Below, in pieces: positions 38,739 to 47,304 of a stretch of 49,257 nt of DNA (its first letter is position 1; each line of letters starts with the position of its first letter). The position numbers and the translations under genes are program-made. Source of the stretch: a virus; the IMG/VR virus record IMGVR_UViG_3300006790_001506, positions 1 to 49,257 of that record. One strand, given 5' to 3'. The notes beneath the pieces are model-generated. The model saw only the letters and a list, made by a program, of their open reading frames with translations. It did no database searches and was not told the DNA's origin.

Positions 38739-39842
38739 TCAGGCCGCCGCGAGCACGTTGGCCAGCAGCGTGGCATTCCCGTTGATCGGCACCATCAGAG
38801 GGGCGCTCTTGGCCGACATGTTCTCGACTTCGACATCCCCCTCCGTCATCCAGTTCTTCGGAAAAATCGGCAGGGCTTCGTAATCAGCCTTGCGGTCGAT
38901 GATGCGGCCGAAGGCGCGGACGCCAGCGATCGCATCGGGTGTGCTCGTGAAGAGGATCTGATGGGCACCGATGTAGCGCGTCGGCACCCCGGTGTCCGGG
39001 TGAACATAAGTGGTGTTGTCCACCCACAGTTCGATCGCCTGGCCCGAACCGCCGCCGACCGTCATCGTTCCGACGCGAAAGGGTTCGTTCGAGGGTGGGA
39101 CGAGACCGCGCTCGATGGTGATATTTCCGCCGCGGATGTTGATGTCCATGTGCTCCAGGAACTCGGTATCCTTTCGGAGCACCGCCCAGACGCTGCCGCC
39201 CATCGTCGCCCGCACCGGCACGCCACCGAATTCAGCGGTCGACATGGTGTCCAGAACGAGTTGGAAGAAGTCCACGATCGAAACGCCGGAATCGCCGAAA
39301 CGGTTGCCGCTGCCAAGGGTGATCGTGTGCCCGGGATCGCGTTTGAAATCCAGAACCACGGTCGGATAATTCTCACCGCTGATGGTGACCGCACCATCGC
39401 GCAGCGCCGTGCATGCCATCCAGTTCCAGCGGCGGCGGATGGCGTCCACATGCGCCTGTGCCATCGCAGCCCGGATCAGCGTCAGACGCTGCATCGGGGT
39501 CAGCGGCACAGGCATCTGCGACATGGACGAGTCGATGCCAACCCGCCGCACCAGCGGCATCAGCGGATCGATCTGATCCTCGACCTTGGTGTAGGCCGGC
39601 TTGAAGCGGAAATGCTTGCCGGAATCGTCCCAAACAGGAGCACCGCGGCCAAGCGGCATGACGAACGGCGCAAGCTTGCGGCCACGGATCGGCATCTTCT
39701 CGAAATCAATCCACTCGTCGGTGGAGCGGATTTCAGTGGGGAACCACTGCATCCAGTACAGCGGATCCGGCTGCATGTCGCGGTACACGCCGAGGAATCG
39801 GTTCGTGTCCCACACTTCATAATGTTGGCTGTCGGCGGGCAT
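38739..39842 (-). CDS. E-like: Major capsid protein, lambda E family (367 aa)
   Basis: AAGGAGCAG precedes ATG 39842. The conserved pattern of the family is present: FPTEIRSTDEWIDFEKMP, RGRKLAPFVMPLGRGAPV, AHVDAIRRRWNWMACTALRD and GNRFGDSGVSIVDFF. The C-terminal region has GAHQILFTSTPDAIAG. It builds the icosahedral shell with the HK97 fold. Confidence 0.85.
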   Translation of the reverse strand: MPADSQHYEVWDTNRFLGVYRDMQPDPLYWMQWFPTEIRSTDEWIDFEKMPIRGRKLAPFVMPLGRGAPVWDDSGKHFRFKPAYTKVEDQIDPLMPLVRRVGIDSSMSQMPVPLTPMQRLTLIRAAMAQAHVDAIRRRWNWMACTALRDGAVTISGENYPTVVLDFKRDPGHTITLGSGNRFGDSGVSIVDFFQLVLDTMSTAEFGGVPVRATMGGSVWAVLRKDTEFLEHMDINIRGGNITIERGLVPPSNEPFRVGTMTVGGGSGQAIELWVDNTTYVHPDTGVPTRYIGAHQILFTSTPDAIAGVRAFGRIIDRKADYEALPIFPKNWMTEGDVEVENMSAKSAPLMVPINGNATLLANVLAAA

Positions 39843-39857
39843 TTACCTGCTCCTTGA

Positions 39858-40619
39858 TCAGACGCGCTTGGCGGTGAGGATGGTGGTCGGGGTCGGCGCA
39901 CCGCGGAATGCGGCGAGCTTCTTGGCGTCGGTGTCGAACGAGGCGTCCCACACCAGGGCGTCGATGTTGAAGCAGCCCGAGTACCAGCACGGCCCGTTGG
40001 TGGTGCCGCTGGCGCCCAGTGCGGTGGCATGTGCGAGGACATAGCTGGCCTGCACGCCGCCTTGATCAGCACCGCCGCTCATGACAGCCGCACCGAAGGA
40101 GGTGCCGGTGCCAGACTCGGTGGTCGTGATCGAGTTGCCCACAGCACCCGCTTGGCGCGCGGTCAGCGTCACCACGGCGCTTGCAACCGAGGCCGAAACA
40201 TCCGGGTTGGCCGGCGTCTCGTTGGGATCGGTGCCGTTCACCACTGCGGCGAAGTTGGCAGCGGTCGCAGCCGCCGAGCCGCCGATGGTCACCTCGTATT
40301 CCGCGTCAGCGGCCGCCACGAGCGTGTAGACAGTGCCGCCGATCGTCACGGTGTCGTTTGCCGTGCCCGTGCCGCTGAAAGTCAGCGTCCCGGTTGCGGC
40401 AGCCGCGTCAGAACCTTCGGTCGCCATCACCAGTTTCCCGGCGGCGTTCAGACCCAGAACGGAAAATTGCGCATAGGATGCGCTGTTCGGCATCGGCAGA
40501 CCGACCGCCGGTTTCAGTTCAGGATGCGATCCTGCCAGCAGGAAGTTCATCACATAGGTGTCGAGTTCTTCGAACGCCGCCCGGCCCGGGTCAGCATACG
40601 GAGGGGTAACGGTTGCCAT
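39858..40619 (-). CDS. D-like: Head decoration protein D-like with inserted domain (253 aa)
   Basis: AAGGAG precedes the start. Residues 1-70 (AGSHPELKPAVGLPMPNS, YAQFSVLGLNAAGKLV) and 190-253 (SYVLAHATALGASG, PCWYSGCFNIDALVWD) resemble the gpD decoration family. Residues about 75-185 are an added beta domain: GTLTFSGTGTANDTVTIGGT, then VTIGGSAAATAANFAAVV and TARQAGAVGNSITTTESG. This beta domain is common in phage sheath and capsid-surface proteins. Trimers probably stabilise the expanded capsid and display this domain outside. Confidence 0.7.
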   Translation of the reverse strand: MATVTPPYADPGRAAFEELDTYVMNFLLAGSHPELKPAVGLPMPNSASYAQFSVLGLNAAGKLVMATEGSDAAAATGTLTFSGTGTANDTVTIGGTVYTLVAAADAEYEVTIGGSAAATAANFAAVVNGTDPNETPANPDVSASVASAVVTLTARQAGAVGNSITTTESGTGTSFGAAVMSGGADQGGVQASYVLAHATALGASGTTNGPCWYSGCFNIDALVWDASFDTDAKKLAAFRGAPTPTTILTAKRV

Positions 40620-40623
40620 CGGG

Positions 40624-41073
40624 TCACTCCTTGCCCTTGAAGCCAGAGAGGCCGTAGGCCGCGATCAGCTCGCGGTCCTCGTCTGCCTGGGATTTCTTTT
40701 GCTTCTCGCCGTCGCTGCCATCGGGCTGCACGCCGTGAGCGCCCTCGCCCGCCATGGCCGATTTCAGCATGCCCTCCGGCGCCCCGGCGCCCGCTGCCGG
40801 TTCGGGCGTGGCGGGGGTTTGGGCTGCAGGCTTTTCTTCCGGCAGCTTGGCCAGTTCAGCCACCGCTGCATCAGCCGCGATACCGAGGTTGACCATCATC
40901 AGGGCGCCGGCCGGGCGGGTCTTGGCTTCGGGCGAACCGAGGATCGAGGTGATCCGCGTGCGCTCGGCCGAAGCACCTTCGCTCACGCCTTCCGCCTTCG
41001 CAGCTTTTGTCGCATCAGAAACAGCCGTCGAAAGCTGCTCGTCGGTATGTTTGGCCTCGGAGACATTGGCCAT
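40624..41073 (-). CDS. Nu3-like: Nested scaffold protein, Nu3-like (149 aa)
   Basis: An in-frame ATG at 41073 (MANVSEAKHTDEQL) lies 8 nt after a near-perfect AAGGAGGA (41081-41088) inside the protease gene. Starting there yields only the helical, Ala/Glu/Pro-rich C-terminal part. This is exactly how lambda makes Nu3 from gene C. It would template capsid assembly and be removed by the protease. Confidence 0.7.
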   Translation of the reverse strand: MANVSEAKHTDEQLSTAVSDATKAAKAEGVSEGASAERTRITSILGSPEAKTRPAGALMMVNLGIAADAAVAELAKLPEEKPAAQTPATPEPAAGAGAPEGMLKSAMAGEGAHGVQPDGSDGEKQKKSQADEDRELIAAYGLSGFKGKE

Positions 41074-41964
41074 GGATTCATCCTCCTTGTGGTTGAAACT
41101 GGCCACGAAGGCCGTGATTGCGTCGTCAAAGTTGCCAATTTGGTCAGCAAGTCCGTTGTCGATCGCCTGCGAGGCGCGAAAGGTCAGGGCGTTTGTCGCG
41201 TCCACTGCCTCTTCCGAAAGGCCTCGATTCTTCGCCACCATGGCGACGAATTCTTTGTGAGATTCATCCACGCCTTCTTGGAATCGCTTGCGAGCGTCTT
41301 CGGAAAGCGCCTCGAACGAATTGCCCTCCATCTTTCCGGGCTTGGAGCGGATGATGTTGACAGTAATGCCGCGCTCATCGAGCAGCTTGGACATTTCCAT
41401 GTGAACAATCACGACGCCGATTGAGCCGACGCCACCTGTCCGTGCGACGGTAATATGACTCGTCGCTGCGGCGATATTGTAGGCCGCGGAATAGGCGTGC
41501 TCAGCAGCAATGGCACGGATCGGCTTGGTATCCCGACCTTCAGAAATGAAGTCCACCAGATCCCAGTTTCCCGAGACCATGCCGCCACCGGAATCGATGA
41601 CAAGCACAATACCCATCACCTCTGAATCATCAAGTCCGCGTTTGATTGCCTCACGGATGTATTCGTAGCCGGTCGCCCAGGATCCGTAAGCATAGGGGAA
41701 ATTGTTGAGCAGAACGCCTCTGACAGGAATCTGCAGAATGCCATTCTTGACCTTGTAGGGTCGCAGATATGCGAGAAAGGAATCCGGCTCGAAAGACCAG
41801 AAATCATCGGATGCAGAAACCTGCATGTCCGCGTTCTCGATCTCATCCATGCGCTCGTTGAGGCCAACGAGGCAGCCTTCGAACCAGCCAACGCGGCTTT
41901 CGGAAACAAGCGCGACCTGGTCCTGAAATCGCGACATCAGCACGGGGTTGAAATCAAGTGGCAT
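40624..41964 (-). CDS. C-like: S49-family prohead protease with scaffold region (446 aa)
   Basis: Start 41964 (MPLDFNPVLMSRF), inside the portal's last codons. IVLVIDSGGGMVSGNWDLVD and EHAYSAAYNIAAATSHITVA carry the SppA/ClpP-like fold with the catalytic Ser in AYSAAY. Next comes the GGVGSIGVVIVHMEMSKLLD oligomer segment. The last ~150 residues are Ala/Glu-rich and low complexity, the scaffold. It matures the procapsid. Confidence 0.8.
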   Translation of the reverse strand: MPLDFNPVLMSRFQDQVALVSESRVGWFEGCLVGLNERMDEIENADMQVSASDDFWSFEPDSFLAYLRPYKVKNGILQIPVRGVLLNNFPYAYGSWATGYEYIREAIKRGLDDSEVMGIVLVIDSGGGMVSGNWDLVDFISEGRDTKPIRAIAAEHAYSAAYNIAAATSHITVARTGGVGSIGVVIVHMEMSKLLDERGITVNIIRSKPGKMEGNSFEALSEDARKRFQEGVDESHKEFVAMVAKNRGLSEEAVDATNALTFRASQAIDNGLADQIGNFDDAITAFVASFNHKEDESMANVSEAKHTDEQLSTAVSDATKAAKAEGVSEGASAERTRITSILGSPEAKTRPAGALMMVNLGIAADAAVAELAKLPEEKPAAQTPATPEPAAGAGAPEGMLKSAMAGEGAHGVQPDGSDGEKQKKSQADEDRELIAAYGLSGFKGKE

Positions 41965-43621
41965 CCGCTTCCCCTTTGTTGCCGGAGAGCGCATTGGTCA
42001 TATCGCTGTTCTGGTTGTCGTAAACCGAACCGACCTTGTACTGATCCCTCAGCAAGCGCTGCTCGCGGGCGCGTTGGCGAGACACAGAGCGCCAATCACC
42101 ACCGTTCATCCGGGCGGTTTCATGCTCCAGTGTCGAGAAGCCGTTCTGCACTTTCAGCATTGCCGCCTGAGTTTCTTTCAGGGGATCAATCTGCCCCTGC
42201 CCCGCGCCAACCCATTCCGCATTCACATAGGCCTCTGTGTTCAATCCTTCGTAGAAGGAGGGAACATTGGGCCGCTTCAGCGTTTCGAGCCGATTGTAAT
42301 TGATCGCCTCTTCCAGCCAGAGCCGATAGATGAAATTGGCGGTGCGATCGGCAACCATTCGTTTCTTGGGCAGCATGCCGCGGAGTGCTTCGCCAATGGA
42401 AGCGCGTGCCGACGAATAGTTGGTGTTGCTGTAATCGCGGGAAAGCTGCTCGTAGGAAACCCCGAGGCTTGCCGCGATATAACGCAGCATCGACGCCTCG
42501 AATTTATCACCGGCCGGCGATGCGGCACCCGGGTTCTGGATTCTCAGCTTGGTGTTCGGGACAAAGACGGGGATCTTTGCGCCATCCATGCGGATCGTGC
42601 GGGCGTTTTCGAAATACCCGCTCATCATCGCCATGTATTGCTGCGCGAATTCCGAATAGTTTTCGCCTGCGCTGTCCATCGTGCCCATTGCATAAGCGGC
42701 ATCGGTTGGCAGGTCGGTTTCGATCGACGCCGCATAGGTCGCGGCAATCACTGCGCGCTGTAGTTCCGTCTTCCGGAAATGCTTGAGCATGCGCATCTCA
42801 GTGAGCGCCGTGACCATGGCTGCAATGCCGCGGGACTGATCCGGCCGCAGCATGTCGTAGATATGCAGCACGTTCTGGCGGCCCCAACGGGTTTCCCGGC
42901 GCACCCGCGTCCACTTGAACACTTCGAGCATGTGGTTGAAGCCGCTGTAATAGTCGCTCGGGTGTTCATTTCGGATGTGATAGACGATCGGCTGTCCGCG
43001 GCGATTGAACTCCACGCCATCCCGGATCCGGAGATTCATGTCGAGCACGCGGTCATTCGGCGTGCTGAGGCGGTCGGCATCGATGGCCAAGAGGGACGAA
43101 GCATAAGCGCGGCCATCGTCCTGCCAGTCGGCAATGCCGAGGAATTCGCCACCAGTGACGTGCACCCCCACGGCGAGCCGGATCTGATCCGTGAAGTTCA
43201 GACGCCGCTGGGAGTCGGACCAGTGAAGATCGGACTCGGCCCACAACGTGAACTTCGTCTCGACTTCCTCCTGAAATTCCTCTTCCCAGGTTTCGTCATC
43301 CGCGCCCCAGAGCACCTTGGTCATGGGCTTCGCATTCAGGCGATATTGGGCGCCAACCATCGCGTCTTTGTGCAGCGTGGCGCCGCCGGCGACGTAGGCG
43401 TCGTTGTTCGTCATGTCGCGGGCGCGACCGTCGATCACAGCCTTGTTGGGCAGGATGTCTGCGTCTGCAGATCGGATCGGCGTGTACCAGGTTGCGAGCT
43501 GATCGATCTGACTGGCGCCGTCATAGGCCACGCCGCCCGACGCGGAGACGCCGGGCGGACGCGCCTGCGCGGGCACCTGGGAGACTTCAGTGCTCAGCAG
43601 ATCGTTGAACGACGCGCTCAT
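41954..43621 (-). CDS. B-like: Portal protein, lambda B family (555 aa)
   Basis: Typical lambda-portal segments: NDAYVAGGATLHKDAMVGAQ, WSDSQRRLNFTDQIRLAVGV, RGQPIVYHIRNEHPSDYYSG, SYEQLSRDYSNTNYSSARAS. Length is close to gpB (533 aa). The N-terminus is MSASFNDLLSTE, which holds the F-N-D-L-L motif. It forms the dodecameric ring for DNA entry and tail joining. Confidence 0.85.
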   Translation of the reverse strand: MSASFNDLLSTEVSQVPAQARPPGVSASGGVAYDGASQIDQLATWYTPIRSADADILPNKAVIDGRARDMTNNDAYVAGGATLHKDAMVGAQYRLNAKPMTKVLWGADDETWEEEFQEEVETKFTLWAESDLHWSDSQRRLNFTDQIRLAVGVHVTGGEFLGIADWQDDGRAYASSLLAIDADRLSTPNDRVLDMNLRIRDGVEFNRRGQPIVYHIRNEHPSDYYSGFNHMLEVFKWTRVRRETRWGRQNVLHIYDMLRPDQSRGIAAMVTALTEMRMLKHFRKTELQRAVIAATYAASIETDLPTDAAYAMGTMDSAGENYSEFAQQYMAMMSGYFENARTIRMDGAKIPVFVPNTKLRIQNPGAASPAGDKFEASMLRYIAASLGVSYEQLSRDYSNTNYSSARASIGEALRGMLPKKRMVADRTANFIYRLWLEEAINYNRLETLKRPNVPSFYEGLNTEAYVNAEWVGAGQGQIDPLKETQAAMLKVQNGFSTLEHETARMNGGDWRSVSRQRAREQRLLRDQYKVGSVYDNQNSDMTNALSGNKGEADAT

Positions 43622-43848
43622 GACCAGATGGGCCTCAACGGAGCCCGTTGTTTGATCGGGTTCAGGCCGGCAACCTCAGCTTCAAGCTGGGCGATGTACT
43701 CGCGCAGGCGCGAGGCATTGGCGGAGGTGAACCGCACGCTTTCGCCATTGCTGTCACGCACCTCGGCTTCCTGTTGCCCGGTCAGCAGGGCGTGAAGCGC
43801 AATCCGCGCTTCAAGCAACCGATCTGCAGCAGAGGGAAGAACGGGCAT
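43618..43848 (-). CDS. W-like: Head-tail joining protein W-like (76 aa)
   Basis: AAGGTG precedes ATG 43848. RLLEARIALHALLTGQQEAE, then VRFTSANASRLREYIAQLEA corresponds to the helix-hairpin-helix layout of lambda gpW (68 aa), including the F-T core. It binds the portal and forms the tail attachment site. Gene order TerL-W-portal is lambda-like. Confidence 0.8.
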   Translation of the reverse strand: MPVLPSAADRLLEARIALHALLTGQQEAEVRDSNGESVRFTSANASRLREYIAQLEAEVAGLNPIKQRAPLRPIWS

Positions 43849-43860
43849 TGGACACCTTGT

Positions 43861-43935
43861 TTGTCACGTTGCCCTAGCCATACCCCGAGTCACGTTAAAC
43901 TTGCAAGTTGTTCTTGTATTTCACTTTTTATGTGA
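43861..43935. promoter_or_regulatory. Clustered palindromic sites between terL and W
   Basis: The 89-bp gap is AT-rich and holds TCACT-TTTTA-TGTGA (43921-43935), a half-degenerate TCACG-TTAAA-CTTGC (43890-43904) and a lone TCACG (43864-43868). On the minus strand TTGCAA is followed 18 nt later by TATGGC, a possible promoter for the head genes. This is the densest cluster of the motif in the late region. Confidence 0.5.
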
Positions 43936-43937
43936 AA

Positions 43938-46175
43938 CTACCCGAGTCGTTCAGCAAGTTCCGCCATCGTTGGTCGACCCGCAGTCTTCTTCGATTTGAA
44001 CTCGGGCTCCGGTTCCGCTGCGCCGGTAGGCTTGAACACCAATTCGTTGTCGTCCCATTCCTCGGCCCAAAACGGCGGGTCATCCCATCGGATGCGATCC
44101 CATTCGAACAGCATCAAAGGCACGTTCCGTTCCCGGCCGCGCAGCACTGCGCCTAGGGCGTAATAGCTCAAGTCAAAGGCTTCGTTTCGCCGTTTGCCGG
44201 TCTTCTCCCAACCCTTTTCCGTGCGCACCTCGGCGGTGAGCTGGGAATAGAACCAGTTCTCAGCCCAATCAGGGTAACGGATCAAACCGCCTGTCTCACC
44301 CTCATCAGAAACGCGCCGGTGCATGAGAAGACTCACGCGGTCCTTGAGCTTGTTCGAGTTCAAGAAGACCACTGGCACGTCACCCTTGGCCACCGCGAAT
44401 TGATCCTTCTGCGATGCGTCTGGATGCCGAGTTTGCGCTTCAGGGGTATTGGTCACCGATTTCACGGTGTCCCCTTTGATGAGGATCAGTCGGCGGTGGG
44501 AGCCATCCTTGCGTCGTTTCAAGGTTCGCCAGTAATTATAGGCGTGCCCGGTCACACCTTCCCGACCACCGGAGTCACAAGCCGTCGCCCGGATCCGCAT
44601 GCGCCGCCCGGAGCCGTCACCCAGTTCGTAGGTCTGGTTCATTACCAGTTCCTCGATCCTGGCCCAATCTTCCCCATATGCGGCTGGGTCGATCGGCAGG
44701 CGTTCCCCTCGGCTGTTCTCGCGCAAAGAAACGCGGATCTTGAACATGTCCACGACGACAAGATCCCCCGTAGCCGTGAAGCCGTTCACCTGAACATCAA
44801 ATGCCGATTTCTGCACGTCGATAGTTGCGACAAGGAAGCGCACACCTTCGGGAACGGTTGGATTTTCGGGAGTCGATCCCCAGTCCTCAGCTTTGGCTTT
44901 CAGGGTTTCCGGGGCAATCTCGGACAACCGCGAATAGGGGATATAGTAATTCCCCTGATCGGTCGTGATTGTTTTTCGGAGCGGACCATCGTCGGAGGTG
45001 TCGTTGTAAGTCTTGAGTGCCCGCAGATATTTCTCGACCAGGTTCCCCCAGCCTTGGTAAGCAGCAGCCGGCCCTTTCAGCCAGAAAGAAGCGATGGTGG
45101 AGCGCGTCACCTTCATTCCAGGGCGGGCTTTGGTCTCACCATCGCGGCCGGGTTCGATGTATTCCCCTTCCCGGATCCAGTGGCCATAGTGGTTCATCTC
45201 GTCCTTCTGCCACGGGTACAGAATGCAACCGTTGTGGGGACAGATCATCGTGGTGGCCTCTTTGGCCTCCATCGGGTCTTCCAAGTTATTCCAATCGAGC
45301 AGCTTGAAATCCGGCTCGAACCAGTTGTCACATTCAGGGCAGCACCACTGCCAGCGCCGCCGGTCGCCGCGGTTGTAGAGTTCGAAGATACCCTTGATCG
45401 GCGGCGCCTCGTGGGGTGAAGAAGGCATCCAGCGTGGATCGGTGATCTCCTTGTTGGGGTTGGGCGATGATTCCGCAGCCGTCATTGCGAAGCGACGGAA
45501 AGTCGTGGTCCGCATCGACCCAAGGTCATATGCGTTACCTTCGCCGTCCACGTTGTCGTTGCTCGGGCTCCGGTCGTAATCGATGAACATCACCCGGCCG
45601 ACCGTGATCCCGGAAAGGTTCGACGCCGTTGGATAGGTCAGCAGGAAACGCATCCCGCTCTTGAAGGTCTTGTCGAAGGTGTTGTCGTATTGCCGCGCAG
45701 TGATCTGCTCAGAGCGAATTGCCGTGGAGGCCATCAGGTATCGATCAAGATCACCCTTTGACCATTTGCGCGCATTTTCCCGGTCCATGTGAACATAGAG
45801 CATGTCGGCGGGATCGGTCTTGACGGTGTGGCTGATCCAATTCAGGCCCATGACCGTTTTGCCTGTCCGCGCGGGACCGACAAAGATCATTCCCTGAAAC
45901 TCAAGCGAGGTCAGAACGTCCTGCGGCAGCTTCAGGTATGGAGTCGTGGAAAGCAGCCAAGGCTTGCTGCCGCCAGCGCTGCCAATGCGCGTAAAGTCTT
46001 CTGCGGCCTCGGTGACGGTCATCCGCCCCGCGGGCTTCATCTCAACGAAGGCCGCGGCAAAAACATCCTCAAGCGTGCGGTACTTTGCACGCGCCGCCAG
46101 TTCCTTGATTGTCAGCGGACGGATTGTCCGCAGCGCCTCACTCTTCGTCGTCAGCGTTCGGTCGATCTGCGTCAT
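43938..46175 (-). CDS. terL: Terminase large subunit, GpA family (745 aa)
   Basis: The ATPase domain has Walker A GPARTGKT (residues 100-107) and a Walker B-like VMFIDYD (195-201). A zinc site follows (CCPECDNWFEPDF, CPHNGC). The C-terminal nuclease domain includes VRFLVATIDVQKSAFDVQVN and ATACDSGGREGVTGHAYNYW. Sequence order and length fit lambda gpA (641 aa) with a longer C-terminus. It cuts and translocates DNA into procapsids. Confidence 0.85.
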   Translation of the reverse strand: MTQIDRTLTTKSEALRTIRPLTIKELAARAKYRTLEDVFAAAFVEMKPAGRMTVTEAAEDFTRIGSAGGSKPWLLSTTPYLKLPQDVLTSLEFQGMIFVGPARTGKTVMGLNWISHTVKTDPADMLYVHMDRENARKWSKGDLDRYLMASTAIRSEQITARQYDNTFDKTFKSGMRFLLTYPTASNLSGITVGRVMFIDYDRSPSNDNVDGEGNAYDLGSMRTTTFRRFAMTAAESSPNPNKEITDPRWMPSSPHEAPPIKGIFELYNRGDRRRWQWCCPECDNWFEPDFKLLDWNNLEDPMEAKEATTMICPHNGCILYPWQKDEMNHYGHWIREGEYIEPGRDGETKARPGMKVTRSTIASFWLKGPAAAYQGWGNLVEKYLRALKTYNDTSDDGPLRKTITTDQGNYYIPYSRLSEIAPETLKAKAEDWGSTPENPTVPEGVRFLVATIDVQKSAFDVQVNGFTATGDLVVVDMFKIRVSLRENSRGERLPIDPAAYGEDWARIEELVMNQTYELGDGSGRRMRIRATACDSGGREGVTGHAYNYWRTLKRRKDGSHRRLILIKGDTVKSVTNTPEAQTRHPDASQKDQFAVAKGDVPVVFLNSNKLKDRVSLLMHRRVSDEGETGGLIRYPDWAENWFYSQLTAEVRTEKGWEKTGKRRNEAFDLSYYALGAVLRGRERNVPLMLFEWDRIRWDDPPFWAEEWDDNELVFKPTGAAEPEPEFKSKKTAGRPTMAELAERLG

Positions 46176-46887
46176 TCGGCACCCTGCCGCTGGCGTCCAG
46201 TTCGCTCTGAATGTGAGCAGTCATGGACAGGGTTTCACGCGGCATCTCGATGAAGATCTTGCGTAGGTTCAGAACCAGACGGTTCTGCGCGTCGATAAGA
46301 GCGGCGTATTGTTTGTCGGTCAGAATCTCCTTTTCAGGCAATTCCTCGACCCACATCTTACATTCTTCCTTGATCGCCATGTGGGCGCGACCGAGCAGCA
46401 CCAGCACATCATCCGTGTGCCAAAGATCGTTGGAATCGAGCATCACCCGGTTGCGCTGCGCCGCTGAGTCCCACCACATCTTGTTGACGTAGGGGGGCAA
46501 GCTGGCGGCGTTCTGCTGGGCGAACCAGTCTTCGATGCTGCCCCGCGGCGGCACCAGATAGGACATGGCGTCCATGAACTCGTACAGCGGCTTCTGCTTG
46601 CCAGAGACCAGGTGCCAGGAATGAACCGGGCACTTTTCGAGGCGCTTCTCGATCTGCTTTGGCTGGCGGCCCATGACGGCGGCCAAGAATGTGATGCCGA
46701 CCGGCTTGCGGAACTCGCTGTAATGCGGCGTCTTGTTATCGGTGAGGCCCAGTCTCGCCTGCTCTGCAGCCAACTCTTCGGTGTCGCGCTCAAGCATTGC
46801 CTCGCGCGACGGGCGCCCGCGGGCGCGCTTCGACTTCGACGGCTTCTTCGGAGGCTCATCGCCCAAGAGGTCATTGAAGTCAGGCAT
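46138..46887 (-). CDS. terS: Terminase small subunit (249 aa)
   Basis: Start 46887 (MPDFNDLLGDEPPKK) overlaps the upstream HTH gene by 8 bp; the longer frame is an artefact. A basic stretch (SKSKRARGRPSREAML) is followed by TPHYSEFRKPVGITFLAAVM and a helical body, which resembles DUF1441/Nu1-like small terminases. It overlaps terL by 38 bp. The N-terminus F-N-D-L-L matches the portal's. Confidence 0.65.
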   Translation of the reverse strand: MPDFNDLLGDEPPKKPSKSKRARGRPSREAMLERDTEELAAEQARLGLTDNKTPHYSEFRKPVGITFLAAVMGRQPKQIEKRLEKCPVHSWHLVSGKQKPLYEFMDAMSYLVPPRGSIEDWFAQQNAASLPPYVNKMWWDSAAQRNRVMLDSNDLWHTDDVLVLLGRAHMAIKEECKMWVEELPEKEILTDKQYAALIDAQNRLVLNLRKIFIEMPRETLSMTAHIQSELDASGRVPNDADRPNADDEE

Positions 46888-47068
46888 TGGTGTCTCGCAT
46901 CCAAGCCTCGACCTCGCTTTGCCGCCACACCGCCACCTTGTGCGATCGGCGCTGCTGCTTAGGAAACCGGCCATCGTTGACCTGCCGGTAAATTTCGCTC
47001 TTGGAGAGACTCGTGATCTCAACCACTTGTTTCAGGCGCAAAAATCGGTCGTTTGTCAGTTCAGCCAT
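46880..47068 (-). CDS. alpA-like: AlpA/MerR-type HTH protein (62 aa)
   Basis: Start 47068; the longer frame would begin inside the palindrome region. LRLKQVVEITSLSKSEIYRQ is an AlpA-type winged helix, ending AVWRQSEVEAWMRD as in AlpA and excisionases. It lies two genes from the integrase but in the late packaging operon. It could regulate late genes, act as excisionase, or supply the DNA-binding module missing from the small terminase. Confidence 0.75.
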   Translation of the reverse strand: MAELTNDRFLRLKQVVEITSLSKSEIYRQVNDGRFPKQQRRSHKVAVWRQSEVEAWMRDTNA

Positions 47069-47102
47069 GGTGATCGGTTCCTGTGCGTCCCGATCAGGTC
47101 TA

Positions 47103-47117
47103 TCACGTTTCGCGTGA
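47103..47117. promoter_or_regulatory. Perfect 15-bp palindrome at the late promoter
   Basis: TCACG-TTTCG-CGTGA is exact. On the minus strand TTGAGT (47119-47124) and TAGACC (47097-47102) flank it 16 bp apart, so the palindrome would fill the -35/-10 spacer of a leftward promoter 35 bp upstream of the alpA-like gene. This placement is what an operator repressing the late operon would have. The promoter hexamers are only moderate matches. Confidence 0.5.
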
Positions 47118-47227
47118 CACTCAACAGAAAACACACTAGACGTGATTCTGGTTGGACGCGACGTTGTAAAGGGCTGCTGCCGCTCGACCGCGAGACGGTC
47201 TGGAAGAAGTTCGTACCGCGTCGACCT

Positions 47228-47299
47228 TCGGAGGTGCTTCGCCGGGCCTGCCACAGCAGGTTGGGAAAAGCGGTATCACGGGCGCAGAAGCACCTCCGA
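47228..47299. repeat. 13-bp perfect inverted repeat with 46-nt loop
   Basis: TCGGAGGTGCTTC (47228-47240) is matched exactly by GAAGCACCTCCGA (47287-47299). The loop contains a second small stem (CCTGC with GCAGG). It begins 6 nt after the stop of the secreted-protein gene and lacks a T-tract. It may end or protect the integrase transcript, or be part of a cos-type region upstream of the terminase genes. Confidence 0.65.
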
Positions 47300-47304
47300 C
47301 ACGA

